The notes below the pieces were generated by a model. That model searched no databases. It saw nothing but the letters and a program-made list of their open reading frames with translations, and was not told the origin of the DNA. A stretch of 64,000 bases of DNA, taken from contig JACKPV010000033.1 in assembly GCA_024233305.1 (NCBI GenBank), positions 1 to 64,000 of the forward strand, read 5' to 3'. Source of the DNA: Verrucomicrobiales bacterium (lineage in GTDB: Bacteria > Verrucomicrobiota > Verrucomicrobiia > Limisphaerales > J093). Positions 45,538 through 53,861 of this stretch are shown piece by piece. Every line of letters starts with the position of its first letter. The first letter of the stretch is position 1. Both the position numbers and the translations under genes were made by a program.

Positions 45538-46479
45538 TCATCCGCCCGCGGGCGCGGCCAGCGCGGCGCGCGCCGCGCGAATATCGGCCTGGATCTGCGC
45601 CTGCAAGGCCTCGACGCTGTCAAACCGTTGCTCCGCCCGCAGCCGGCAGTGGAAGCGAACCTCGACCTCCTTTCCGTAAAGGTCTTCGTCCGCATCCAGC
45701 AGATGCGCTTCGAGCCGCACCCCGGCGACCCCGGTCGACACCGTGGGGCGCACCCCGAGATTGGCCACCGCCGGCCAAGCGGTTCCTTCGATGATGGCCT
45801 GCACCGCATACACCCCGAGCGGGGGCAAGGCCAGACCGTCCACGTTCACATTGGCCGTCGGCGTCCCCAGGCGCCGGCCCAACCGCTCCCCGGCCTCGAC
45901 GGCGCCGGCCACCGAATACGGACGTCCCAGCAGTTCGGCGACCGTCTGCAATTCACCGCGCCGGATGAGTTCGCGCACGCGCGTGCTACTGACCACGCCA
46001 CCGTGGGCGCGCACCGGTTCCACGGGGTCGACGGTGAATCCGCCGGCGGCGCCCAGCTGTTGCAGCAGGGCCACGTTGCCCGAACGCCGGTGACCGAAGG
46101 TAAACCCGCGGCCGATGTGCACGCTCCGCAACGCGCCGAAGCCCCCGGCAAGCCGGTTGACGAAGGTCTCACCGGACTGGCGGCTGAAGCTCTCGTCGAA
46201 GCGGATGAGCCAGGTGGCGTCCACCCCGAGGGCGGCAAGACTCCGGAGGCGTTGGGCAATCCGCTGGATGGCGGGCGGCGCATGCTGGTGGGCGAGCACC
46301 GCCGCCGGATGGGGATCGAAGGTGACCGCCACGGCCCGCGCGCCGTGCCGACCGGCCGCCTCGACCATCCGGCGCACGACCGCTTGATGGCCGAGATGGA
46401 CCCCGTCGAACACCCCGATGGCGACGCTGACCGGGGCCGGCACGCCACCCGGCACGCGGGGTTCGGACAGGATTTCCAT
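45538..46479 (-). CDS. ribF: Bifunctional riboflavin kinase / FAD synthetase
   Basis: A 313-residue enzyme making FMN and then FAD. The adenylyltransferase half has SVAIGVFDGVHLGHQAVV and VTFDPHP and GRGFTFGHRRSGN; the kinase half has GRRLGTPTANVNVDGLALPPLGVYAV and an ANLGVRPTV motif. Length is typical. Start ATG 46479. Last gene of the nrnA-truB-ribF cluster, 20 bases from truB. Confidence 0.95.
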   Translation of the reverse strand: MEILSEPRVPGGVPAPVSVAIGVFDGVHLGHQAVVRRMVEAAGRHGARAVAVTFDPHPAAVLAHQHAPPAIQRIAQRLRSLAALGVDATWLIRFDESFSRQSGETFVNRLAGGFGALRSVHIGRGFTFGHRRSGNVALLQQLGAAGGFTVDPVEPVRAHGGVVSSTRVRELIRRGELQTVAELLGRPYSVAGAVEAGERLGRRLGTPTANVNVDGLALPPLGVYAVQAIIEGTAWPAVANLGVRPTVSTGVAGVRLEAHLLDADEDLYGKEVEVRFHCRLRAEQRFDSVEALQAQIQADIRAARAALAAPAGG

Positions 46480-46499
46480 GGTCGGAGACACCGCCCGGT

Positions 46500-47240
46500 T
46501 CAAACCCCGGCGGTGCTGGCCTGGAAGAGGCTGAGCCGGGGCATGGGGATCACGCGCTGCTGCACCTCGGCCTGGGTCAATTGGAGAAAGGCGGCGAGGG
46601 TGGTGGCGCGCTGGATGGAGAATTGCCCGATTTCGGTCCGGCGCAGCGTGAGCAAGTGGGCCCCGCAACCGAGGTTCTGACCGAGGTCATGGGCGATGCT
46701 CCGGACGTAGGTGCCCTTCGTGCAGGCGATGCTGAAGTGCCCCACGGGCGGCTCGTAGGCGCTGAAACGGAAATTGTAGACGTGAATCAGCCGTTCCTTC
46801 CGCTCCACCTCGACGCCCTTGCGCGCGAGTTTGTAGAGGGGCACGCCGCCAACCTTGGCCGCGGAGACCATGGGCGGCGCCTGCATCTGGTCCCCCACGA
46901 ACTCCCGGGCCGCCTCGTTCAGTTCCTCAAGGGTCATGGGCGGCACGGGCAGGCTGTGGGTCAGCTCGCCGTCGGCGTCGTAACTGTTCGTGGCCTCGCC
47001 GAACTTGATGGAACCTTCGTAGCTCTTGTCCGCGCCCATCAACTTCTCGGAAAGCTTGGTCGCCTTCCCGAGCACGAGGATGAGCAGGCCGGTGGCGTTG
47101 GGATCCAAGGTCCCGCAATGGCCCACTTTCTTGATTTTCAAGCGACGACGCACCTCGGCCACGACATCGTGGGAGGTGATCCCGGACGGTTTGTCGATCA
47201 GCAGGGCGCCGTCGAACGGATCTAGTGATGGCATCGGCAT
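46500..47240 (-). CDS. truB: tRNA pseudouridine-55 synthase
   Basis: A 246-residue enzyme modifying U55 in the tRNA T-loop. The catalytic Asp is in GHCGTLDPNATGLL, and other family blocks are LLIDKPSGITSHDVV, KSYEGSIKFGEATNSYDADGE and KGTYVRSIAHDLG. It lacks the longer C-terminal PUA domain of E. coli TruB, as in many bacteria. The start ATG 47240 shares a base with the nrnA stop. Confidence 0.94.
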   Translation of the reverse strand: MPMPSLDPFDGALLIDKPSGITSHDVVAEVRRRLKIKKVGHCGTLDPNATGLLILVLGKATKLSEKLMGADKSYEGSIKFGEATNSYDADGELTHSLPVPPMTLEELNEAAREFVGDQMQAPPMVSAAKVGGVPLYKLARKGVEVERKERLIHVYNFRFSAYEPPVGHFSIACTKGTYVRSIAHDLGQNLGCGAHLLTLRRTEIGQFSIQRATTLAAFLQLTQAEVQQRVIPMPRLSLFQASTAGV

Positions 47241-48229
47241 CAGGCGGGAGAGTGTAGCGCTTTGCGGAGCGCACTCAAGACGCAGCGTTGCACGGTTGCC
47301 GGGGGGCCTTCGAGACGCGCACCGGCCGCCGCCGGATGGCCGCCACCGCCGAACGCCCCCGCCACGCGGTTCACGTCCACGGCCGGGTCCTTCGACCGGA
47401 GGCTGATGCGGACGGCCCCCGTTTCCGTTTGCTCGAACAAGCAGGCGACCACCACCGATTCGAGCGCCCGGACGTGCTCGATCAAGCCCTCGGTGTCCGA
47501 GCGATCCGCCCCGGCCCGGGTCAAATCCGCCGGTCGCAGCCAAAACCAGGCCACCCGCCCGTCCCGGCTCAAACGGAACGTCCGGTAGACGTGCCGGAGC
47601 AGCTTCACCCGCGCCAGCGTTTGCGACTGATAGACGCGCCGGCAGATCGCCGCCAGGTCGGCCCCTTCACGCACCAGGGCCGCGGCCGTTTCGAAGGTCT
47701 CCGGCCGCACCGAAGGGTATTGGAAGGAACCCGTATCCGTGGAGATGGCCGTGAAAAGGCAGTCCGCCGCCGCCGGGGAAACCGGCCAGCCCGCCGCCCG
47801 GTACAGCCGGTGAATCAACTCCCCGGTCGAGGGCGAAGCGGTCTCCACCCAGTTGAGATCGCCAAAGCGCGTGTTGCTCTCGTGGTGATCGATGTTGATC
47901 AGGGTCCGCCGCCTCCCGACGTGCTCCGCGACCGTTCCCAACCGGTCGAGGCTGGCGGCGTCGGTGGCGATCACACAGTCGAAACGCCGGCCCGGCTCGG
48001 GCGGCGCCAGCCAACCTTCCGGATCGAGGAAGGCCAGCTTGGCAGGAAGGGGATCCGCGTTCCACACGCACACCTTGCGGCCCACCGCCTTGAGCCCCCG
48101 CGCCAGGGCCAGCTGCGAACCGATGCAATCACCGTCCGGCCGCACATGGCCGACGACGCAGAACGTGCGGGCGGCTTCGATGGATTCGAGCAGCCGCGGG
48201 AGGATTTCAGGCATGGGTGCCGGACACAT
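47240..48229 (-). CDS. nrnA: DHH/DHHA1 phosphoesterase, NrnA-like oligoribonuclease/pAp phosphatase
   Basis: A 329-residue enzyme degrading nanoRNA and 3'-phosphoadenosine-5'-phosphate by family similarity. Metal motifs are GHVRPDGDCIGS, IATDAA and IDHHESN (DHH); the DHHA1 domain ends GGGGHPAAAG. ATG 48214 (MPEILPRLL) is an equally good start. In many bacteria this gene sits next to rbfA and truB; rbfA is not present here. Confidence 0.9.
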   Translation of the reverse strand: MCPAPMPEILPRLLESIEAARTFCVVGHVRPDGDCIGSQLALARGLKAVGRKVCVWNADPLPAKLAFLDPEGWLAPPEPGRRFDCVIATDAASLDRLGTVAEHVGRRRTLINIDHHESNTRFGDLNWVETASPSTGELIHRLYRAAGWPVSPAAADCLFTAISTDTGSFQYPSVRPETFETAAALVREGADLAAICRRVYQSQTLARVKLLRHVYRTFRLSRDGRVAWFWLRPADLTRAGADRSDTEGLIEHVRALESVVVACLFEQTETGAVRISLRSKDPAVDVNRVAGAFGGGGHPAAAGARLEGPPATVQRCVLSALRKALHSPA

Positions 48230-48350
48230 CGCGGCATTGAAGCGACGGGACCGCAGGGGCTCAAGCCCCGACGTTGACCATCATCCGATGTGCGGAACGG
48301 GTGCGGCCAGGATCCACGCCAGCTCGTTCTCGCGGCTTCACCAGCCGAGC

Positions 48351-48403
48351 GGGAAAAAAGCGAACCACCCCGGGGCACAACCTCACGCGTGCCGCCGGGG
48401 TGG
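48351..48403 (-). terminator. Rho-independent terminator of the PEP-CTERM gene
   Basis: On the minus strand, 25 bases after the stop, a strong hairpin forms. The arms CCACCCCGG / CCGGGGTGG and inner GGCAC / GTGCC pair with one bulge around a loop of about 10 bases. A run of six T follows 5 bases after the stem. It is the best terminator in the window. Confidence 0.8.
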
Positions 48404-48427
48404 ATGAGACGCGTTCCGCGGACCGGG

Positions 48428-49312
48428 TCAGCGTCGCAAGCGGCGGAAGACACCGAAGCCAAGCAGCCCAAGGCCGCCGAGCAGGGCATAGGTCTGTGGC
48501 TCGGGCACCGCGGAGATGCTGCCGCTGAACTGCGAGGAGCCGATGTTCGCCGGGTCACCAATCAGCGCCAGACCACCCAGCTCGTAAGGGCCGCCGGCCA
48601 GCGATGCGGTCAGCTTGGTTTCGACGGTGAAACTCTGGCCGCCCGCAAACGTGCCCAGAGAAAGCGCCCCGCTGAAAGGCGAGAAGACGTAGCCGGCCTC
48701 GTTTCCGTTGACCAGGTCACCAACGGCCGATTTCACGAGGGCGACCCCGCTGTCCGTGAAGGAGCGAGCGAGCCGCCCACCCTCAAGGGTCGCCGTCGAG
48801 TTCCAGATCGAGAGTCCATTGAGTTGGATGTCGATTTCATACGACACCGCCGGGGCCACCGGATCGCCTGCGCCCACGCCCGCGTAGTCCGCAGTCAGCA
48901 GGTAAATCGTGGGAATCGAGAAATCATAGGAAAAGGTCTGATCCGGTCCCAACGGCACCGTTACAGTCTGGGAAAGCATCGCCATGGCGGAGCCGTCCCG
49001 CACCACGGGACTCGGGGTCGAGGGATCCTGGAAGATCGCCTCCACGCCCAGCGCCGCCTCACCGGAGCTGTTGGCAGCGGAGGTCATGAACGGGGTTCCC
49101 GTCGCCGGGGGCTGAACATTCAAGCCAACGTTGCCCCCGAATGGGTTCAACGGATCCGTCACCGAATCCGCCGGCGGGGGGGCTCCCGAAGCGCTCTTGT
49201 GAATCGCGTAGTCGGTGCTGTCGACGTTCACTTCGTAGCTCCACTGCGCCAGCAACTGCGGCGCGGCCATCCCCGCCAACAACAATCCGGTAGTAAGCCC
49301 TGCTCTTCGCAT
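48428..49312 (-). CDS. PEP-CTERM sorted surface protein
   Basis: A 294-residue exported protein. Signal peptide (about 1-22), a beta-rich mature part without a recognised domain, and a C-terminal sorting signal: VPEPQTYALLGG, a hydrophobic helix and FRRLRR. Exosortase would cut it and anchor or release the protein. No exosortase lies in the window. An AGAGGA ribosome-binding site sits 8 bases before ATG 49312. It has its own terminator. Confidence 0.87.
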   Translation of the reverse strand: MRRAGLTTGLLLAGMAAPQLLAQWSYEVNVDSTDYAIHKSASGAPPPADSVTDPLNPFGGNVGLNVQPPATGTPFMTSAANSSGEAALGVEAIFQDPSTPSPVVRDGSAMAMLSQTVTVPLGPDQTFSYDFSIPTIYLLTADYAGVGAGDPVAPAVSYEIDIQLNGLSIWNSTATLEGGRLARSFTDSGVALVKSAVGDLVNGNEAGYVFSPFSGALSLGTFAGGQSFTVETKLTASLAGGPYELGGLALIGDPANIGSSQFSGSISAVPEPQTYALLGGLGLLGFGVFRRLRR

Positions 49313-49344
49313 CGTTAATTCCTCTGCTTCCGGTTAGATCAATA

Positions 49345-49358
49345 TTGGAGTAATCCAA
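49345..49358. promoter_or_regulatory. Inverted repeat upstream of the PEP-CTERM gene
   Basis: TTGGA-gtaa-TCCAA in an AT-rich patch, about 33 bases before the start codon. Such a palindrome close to a start could be an operator. A short palindrome like this may also be chance. Confidence 0.3.
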
Positions 49359-49473
49359 GCACCCCGAACGGGGAGCGCGGCTAATTTCCTCATGAACCCA
49401 AGCTTGTCAAGGACTTTGTTTCACCTCTCAGAAATCGGACGTGCAGAGGCGTTTGCGAGGCTGCCACCGCCCG

Positions 49474-50175
49474 TCAGCGCCACACCCCGAGCGCACGCAG
49501 TTGACGGGTGGCGGCACCGGCCCAGTCGCGGTTGGCAGCGGGGCTGGCCGGGCTCGGGTGCAGGATCTGACCGATCCGGATGCCGCGGCCTTCCAAGGCG
49601 TTCCGCGCCCGAGTCGCGGCAAAGGCCCCGATCCCGATCACCCACTCCGGCCGCAGCGCCGCCACCATCCGCCGCAGGGCTTCGTCACAGTCGGCGAACA
49701 GCGGCTCCCGGGTTGCGGCATCGAGCTTGTCCGGCGTGAGGTTCGCCCCGGTTTCCGTCATGAAAGCCAATGGGCAGTAGTTGGCGACGAAATGGTCGCG
49801 AAAGAAGGTCGCGGCCGTCCCGAAGCGCGCAGCGAACAGCCCCCAGAGCCGGCGGCCACTGACCTCCGACCGTGGACAGGCGAACCCCTCGACCGGACGC
49901 TTCGGATGTTCGGACTGCGGTTTGCCGACGTTGCCCCGGATGCCCAGCCAATCCCGCACCGCCGCCACCTCGCCGAAGGGCACGCCCGTCTGCGCCATGC
50001 CGAACGGGCCCGGGTTCATCCCGAGGAACACGATCCGCTTCAGGTCCGAAGCGTAGCGGCGAAGGTACTGTTCGTGGGTGGACCACGCGTAATCGAGCGG
50101 GTTGTAGACGTGGGCAACGGGCGGGCGGAACCGCAACCGCGTCACGCGCTGTTTCAGCCAGGAGGCCGCGTCCAC
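49474..50175 (-). CDS. SMUG1-type uracil-DNA glycosylase
   Basis: A 233-residue DNA repair enzyme removing uracil. The active site block is LGMNPGPFGMAQTGVPFGE and the second motif is HPSPASPAANRDWAG, both diagnostic of the SMUG1 family. No ATG precedes the conserved region in frame; GTG 50175 gives a protein of typical length and is chosen. The frame is open much further upstream but that part is not conserved. Confidence 0.85.
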   Translation of the reverse strand: MDAASWLKQRVTRLRFRPPVAHVYNPLDYAWSTHEQYLRRYASDLKRIVFLGMNPGPFGMAQTGVPFGEVAAVRDWLGIRGNVGKPQSEHPKRPVEGFACPRSEVSGRRLWGLFAARFGTAATFFRDHFVANYCPLAFMTETGANLTPDKLDAATREPLFADCDEALRRMVAALRPEWVIGIGAFAATRARNALEGRGIRIGQILHPSPASPAANRDWAGAATRQLRALGVWR

Positions 50176-50411
50176 CGCGGACCGGCCTGCGTGAAGCTCG
50201 TTCGCGGAGCCAAGCGGAGCAATTGCAGGCGCCGAAGTGAGCCGACTCGCTCTCCCGTCCGAGGCCGGAGGTGACTCGGAAACCGGCGCTTCCTCACGTC
50301 GGCTGCTCCCAGCGGGGCGGGGGTTCCCCGGCTCCCTCCCGGACGGGCAGGCGCGCGCCGACGCCCGTCGGCTGCGGTCCAGCGGCGCGCGGTCACGGTT
50401 CGGGTCTGTTT

Positions 50412-51275
50412 TCACGAGGCGCCGGCAAGCCCGTTCCCGGATGGCGTTCCCGAAGACGCCGCCGGAAGCGATTGGAGCAGGGCGACGAGTTGCCGGTGCA
50501 GTTCCCTTCCGGCGCCCAGCACGGAGTAGTTGCGCTGCGCCGCCTCGGGACCGAGGTCGAGCCGGATCGGGACGCCGTCCAAGCCGGTGAGCAGGCCGCC
50601 CGCCTCCTCGAACAGGAGGATCGGCGCCGCGATGTCCCAGATGCGCGTGGCGTGATTGAGGCAACCGCCAAACCGGCCGTCGATGGTGAACACAAAGTCC
50701 AGCATCGAGTTCGTCGAACGCACATTGCGCACCGAACGAGCGAGGCGGGCCAGCGTAAGCGCCTGGGCGTTCGCTCCGGCTTCGTCGAGCGCGGGATCGA
50801 AACTGTAACCCAACAGCAACCGGCGGAGGTCGGTTTCGGCGGTGACTTGCACGGGCTGCTCGTTGCGGGTAACGCCGCCCCCGCGGGCGCCGGCATAGGT
50901 GATGCCATCGAGCGGAAGGTGAATGGCGCCGGCAAGCGGAACGCTCCCTTCGAGCACGGCCACCATCACGCCAAACCACGGCAGCCCGGCGACGAAATTC
51001 GAGGTCCCGTCCAGCGGATCAACGACCCAGGTTCGGTCGGATTCCCCGGGTTGATGGCCGGATTCCTCGGCGAGGATGCCATCGCGCGGATGACGGGCGC
51101 GGAGCGCCTCAAGGATGCACGCCTCGGCTTCAAGGTCGGCTTCGCTCACGACACTGGCCCAGCTTTCCTTGGCGCGCACCCGGGTGACACGGCCGAAGTG
51201 ACGGCGCAGGACCTGACCGGCTTCGCTTGCCAGAGCCACGGCGTCGTCGCGGAGTCGGGTGCGTTCGGTTGTCAT
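50412..51275 (-). CDS. Inositol monophosphatase family protein (second copy)
   Basis: A 287-residue Mg-dependent phosphatase. Motifs: ILAEESG (about 67-73), VVDPLDGTSNFVAGLPWFGV (about 84-103) and ATRIWDIAAPILLFEEAGG (about 206-224). It differs strongly from the copy at 36447, so the two probably have different substrates. Start ATG 51275. Confidence 0.9.
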   Translation of the reverse strand: MTTERTRLRDDAVALASEAGQVLRRHFGRVTRVRAKESWASVVSEADLEAEACILEALRARHPRDGILAEESGHQPGESDRTWVVDPLDGTSNFVAGLPWFGVMVAVLEGSVPLAGAIHLPLDGITYAGARGGGVTRNEQPVQVTAETDLRRLLLGYSFDPALDEAGANAQALTLARLARSVRNVRSTNSMLDFVFTIDGRFGGCLNHATRIWDIAAPILLFEEAGGLLTGLDGVPIRLDLGPEAAQRNYSVLGAGRELHRQLVALLQSLPAASSGTPSGNGLAGAS

Positions 51276-51483
51276 GAGGCAATCATCGGGAACGGGTTGT
51301 CTGGTGGCCGTCCGGCGCGCCGGAAATCGCTCCGGCGACCGGCCCGGGAGCTTACGCCGGGAGCCGGTGGTGACCAGCGTTTTCCCGTGGGGGATTCCGG
51401 GAGGCCGCTGGCTTCCGGGGCTGACTCGTGCGAGTTTGGGCCCGGGTCGCCGCCGACGGCGGCCGTCAGACAAGAGACAACGC

Positions 51484-51960
51484 ATGCCGGTTCACTCGCA
51501 CAACGCGCCTGCCCGTCCGGGGTGGGTCCCCTTCCTGCGGCGATGGGTGGTCACCACCCTGGCCGTGCTCGTCGCCGCCAACGTCATCCCGGGCATCGAC
51601 TACCAATCGCCCGGGGCGCTGTTCGTGGCGTCCCTGCTGCTCGGCGTCCTCAACGCCTTCCTCAAGCCGCTGCTGCTGGTTCTCTCGCTGCCGCTCCTGC
51701 TGCTCAGCCTCGGGGTGTTCGTCCTGTTTGTGAACGCCTTCCTGCTCTACCTCGTGGGACAACTGGTCGGCGGCTTCGAAGTGGCCGGCTTCGCCTCGGC
51801 TTTCTTCGGCGGTCTGGTCATCAGCCTGGTTTCCGTGGCCGTGAACCTGCTCACCGGCAACAGCGCCGGCTGGCGGGTGCAGGGCCGCATCCAACGGCGC
51901 CCCGACGAGGACGACGATCATCGGCGCCCCCCGGGAAACGGCCCGCTGATCGACGTTTGA
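51484..51960 (+). CDS. Four-helix membrane protein, DUF360 / phage-holin superfamily IV
   Basis: A 158-residue membrane protein with four hydrophobic helices: VVTTLAVLVAANVIPGI, ALFVASLLLGVLNAFLKPLLLVLSLPLLLL, LGVFVLFVNAFLLYLVGQLV and AFFGGLVISLVSVAVNLL. The NAFLKPLL motif marks PF04020. The tail is charged. The phage-holin name is historical; the role is unknown. A GCCGCC-gac-GGCGGC hairpin (51449-51463) precedes the start. Confidence 0.85.
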   Translation: MPVHSHNAPARPGWVPFLRRWVVTTLAVLVAANVIPGIDYQSPGALFVASLLLGVLNAFLKPLLLVLSLPLLLLSLGVFVLFVNAFLLYLVGQLVGGFEVAGFASAFFGGLVISLVSVAVNLLTGNSAGWRVQGRIQRRPDEDDDHRRPPGNGPLIDV

Positions 51961-52001
51961 AACCCACCAAACCCCGGGAGGGGAGCGGCGGCGGCGGGCG
52001 C

Positions 52002-52607
52002 TCAACGGTAGATGTCCACCAGGAACACCACGCATTCGCCCTGACCCGCGTTGACGATCGCGTGCGGCACGTCGGCGCGGTAGCTGACCGAATCACCGGG
52101 CCCCAACTCCTCGCCGTCCGGGCCGGATTCCAACCGCACCCTCCCCTGGTGCACGGTGAGGAACTCCCGCGTGCCGGCGAAGTGCGGCGCGCTCCGAAGC
52201 TCGCCGCCATTCTGGAGGGTGACTTCGTAGAACTCGACGTCCTTCTCGAGGTTCAAAGGCGAGAGGGTCCGGATGGTGACGTCGTGGTCCGAACGGTACA
52301 GGTGCGCCCGATCATCGGCGCGGATCACGCTGATCGACGAGGTGGCCGGCCCGGAATCGACCAGTTCCCCCAGTGAAAGCCCGAAGGCCGCGGCGATGCG
52401 ACACGCCACGGCGAGGGTGGGATTGGCCCGGCCGCGCTCGATTTCGCTGAGCATCGACCGGCTCACACCGGAGGCGTTGGCGAGGGTTTCGAGCGACCAG
52501 CCGCGTTCCTGGCGCAGGGCCTTCATCCGCCGGCACAGCTGCCCGCCCGTATCCCCGCCCCCGGCGCCGGGATCGATCGGCTTCGTCTTTTGGCCCGGTC
52601 TTGGCAT
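52002..52607 (-). CDS. XRE-family regulator with C-terminal cupin
   Basis: A 201-residue transcription factor. The helix-turn-helix is LETLANASGVSRSMLSEIERGRANPT (about 40-65) and a cupin domain follows (about 125-200; FAGTREFLTVHQGRVRLE ... VSYRADVPHAIVNAG). Regulators of this type sense small molecules, often amino acids or their products. It is divergent from tdh and is the obvious candidate regulator of threonine catabolism. Start ATG 52607; ATG 52637 is in frame. Confidence 0.85.
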   Translation of the reverse strand: MPRPGQKTKPIDPGAGGGDTGGQLCRRMKALRQERGWSLETLANASGVSRSMLSEIERGRANPTLAVACRIAAAFGLSLGELVDSGPATSSISVIRADDRAHLYRSDHDVTIRTLSPLNLEKDVEFYEVTLQNGGELRSAPHFAGTREFLTVHQGRVRLESGPDGEELGPGDSVSYRADVPHAIVNAGQGECVVFLVDIYR

Positions 52608-52631
52608 TGTTCGAAATATCGGAAAAACGTC

Positions 52632-52685
52632 TTGCATAGCGAACACCCGGCTTCCATTATCCCGGACAATCCGTTCGCGATAGCG
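52632..52685. promoter_or_regulatory. Divergent control region between the XRE-cupin gene and tdh
   Basis: A plus-strand TTGCAT (52632-52637), 17 bases, CATTAT (52655-52660) could drive tdh. A minus-strand GATAAT (52661-52656) could drive the regulator. They are bracketed by an inverted GCGAAC (52639-52644) / GTTCGC (52673-52678) and by two direct ATAGCG copies. The region is a likely operator site. Confidence 0.35.
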
Positions 52686-52753
52686 GATGTTGCGCGGGCG
52701 ATCCGGGGCTGGCAACCCTTTTTCGCGCGCGGCAGTCTTGAGGAACGAACCGT

Positions 52754-53794
52754 ATGCAAAAGACAATGAAGGCTCTGGTGAAGCGGCGCGCTGAACGCGG
52801 CTTGTGGCTCGAAGAAGTCCCCGTGCCCACGATCGGCATCAACGACGTCCTGATCCGCATCCATCGCACGGGAATTTGCGGCACGGACCTGCACATCTAC
52901 AAGTGGGACGAGTGGGCCAGCAAGACGATCCCGGTGCCCATGACGGTGGGACACGAGTTCGTGGGCGAGATCGTCGAAGTCGGATCGAATGTGGCGGACT
53001 TTCACCCCGGCCAGCTCGTGAGCGGCGAGGGACACGTCGTGTGCGGTCGCTGCCGCAACTGCCTGGCCGGGCGGCGCCACCTCTGCGCCAAAACCCTCGG
53101 TGTGGGAGTGAACCGGCCCGGCGCGTTCGCGGAATACCTCGCGCTCCCGATGACCAACGTCTGGGTGCATGGTCCGGGAATCGACAAGGACGTGGCGGCC
53201 ATTTTCGATCCGTTCGGCAACGCGGTCCACACGGCGTTGTCCTTCCCGGTGCTCGGCGAGGACGTGCTCGTCACCGGCGCGGGCCCGATTGGCATCATGG
53301 GCGCCGCCATCGCGAAGTATGCCGGGGCACGCTACGTGGTGATCACCGACGTCAATCCGTGGCGGCTCGACCTGGCCCGCCGGCTCGGCGTCACCCTGGC
53401 GGTCAACCCGAGGGAGAAATCGCTGGCCGACGTCCAGCAGGAACTCGGCATGCAGGAAGGGTTCGACGTCGGGCTCGAAATGTCCGGCAGCCCGGCGGCG
53501 TTTCATCAGATGATCGAGGCCATGTGCCACGGCGGGAAGATCGCCCTGCTGGGCATCCCGAGCGAGAACCCGGCCATCGACTGGAACAAGGTGATTTTCA
53601 ACATGCTCACGATCAAAGGCATTTACGGACGCGAGATGTACGAGACCTGGTACAAGATGACCGTGATGCTGCAGGGCGGTTTGAACATCGAACCGGTAAT
53701 CACGCACCGATTGCCGTTCGACCGCTTCGAGGAAGGGTTCCAGGCCATGCTTTCCGGTGATTCCGGCAAGGTGGTGCTGAACTGGGAACCCTGA
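52754..53794 (+). CDS. tdh: L-threonine 3-dehydrogenase
   Basis: A 346-residue zinc-dependent medium-chain dehydrogenase that oxidises L-threonine to 2-amino-3-ketobutyrate. The catalytic zinc site is RTGICGTDLHIYKWDEW with GHEFVGE; the structural zinc motif is CGRCRNCLAGRRHLC; NAD-binding is GAGPIGIMGAA. A GAGGA ribosome-binding site lies 11 bases before ATG 52754. kbl, the next step, is about 1.7 kb downstream. Confidence 0.95.
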   Translation: MQKTMKALVKRRAERGLWLEEVPVPTIGINDVLIRIHRTGICGTDLHIYKWDEWASKTIPVPMTVGHEFVGEIVEVGSNVADFHPGQLVSGEGHVVCGRCRNCLAGRRHLCAKTLGVGVNRPGAFAEYLALPMTNVWVHGPGIDKDVAAIFDPFGNAVHTALSFPVLGEDVLVTGAGPIGIMGAAIAKYAGARYVVITDVNPWRLDLARRLGVTLAVNPREKSLADVQQELGMQEGFDVGLEMSGSPAAFHQMIEAMCHGGKIALLGIPSENPAIDWNKVIFNMLTIKGIYGREMYETWYKMTVMLQGGLNIEPVITHRLPFDRFEEGFQAMLSGDSGKVVLNWEP

Positions 53795-53861
53795 TGCCGG
53801 AAAGCGCCGGTCGCGAAAAACAGCTGCCCTGCCCCGAAAATTCGGGTTACATCAACCGGTC

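Noticed and set aside
51449..51463. Terminator between the inositol-monophosphatase and DUF360 genes
   Set aside because: The genes diverge, so nothing needs to end there, and the 6-bp stem has no T tract.
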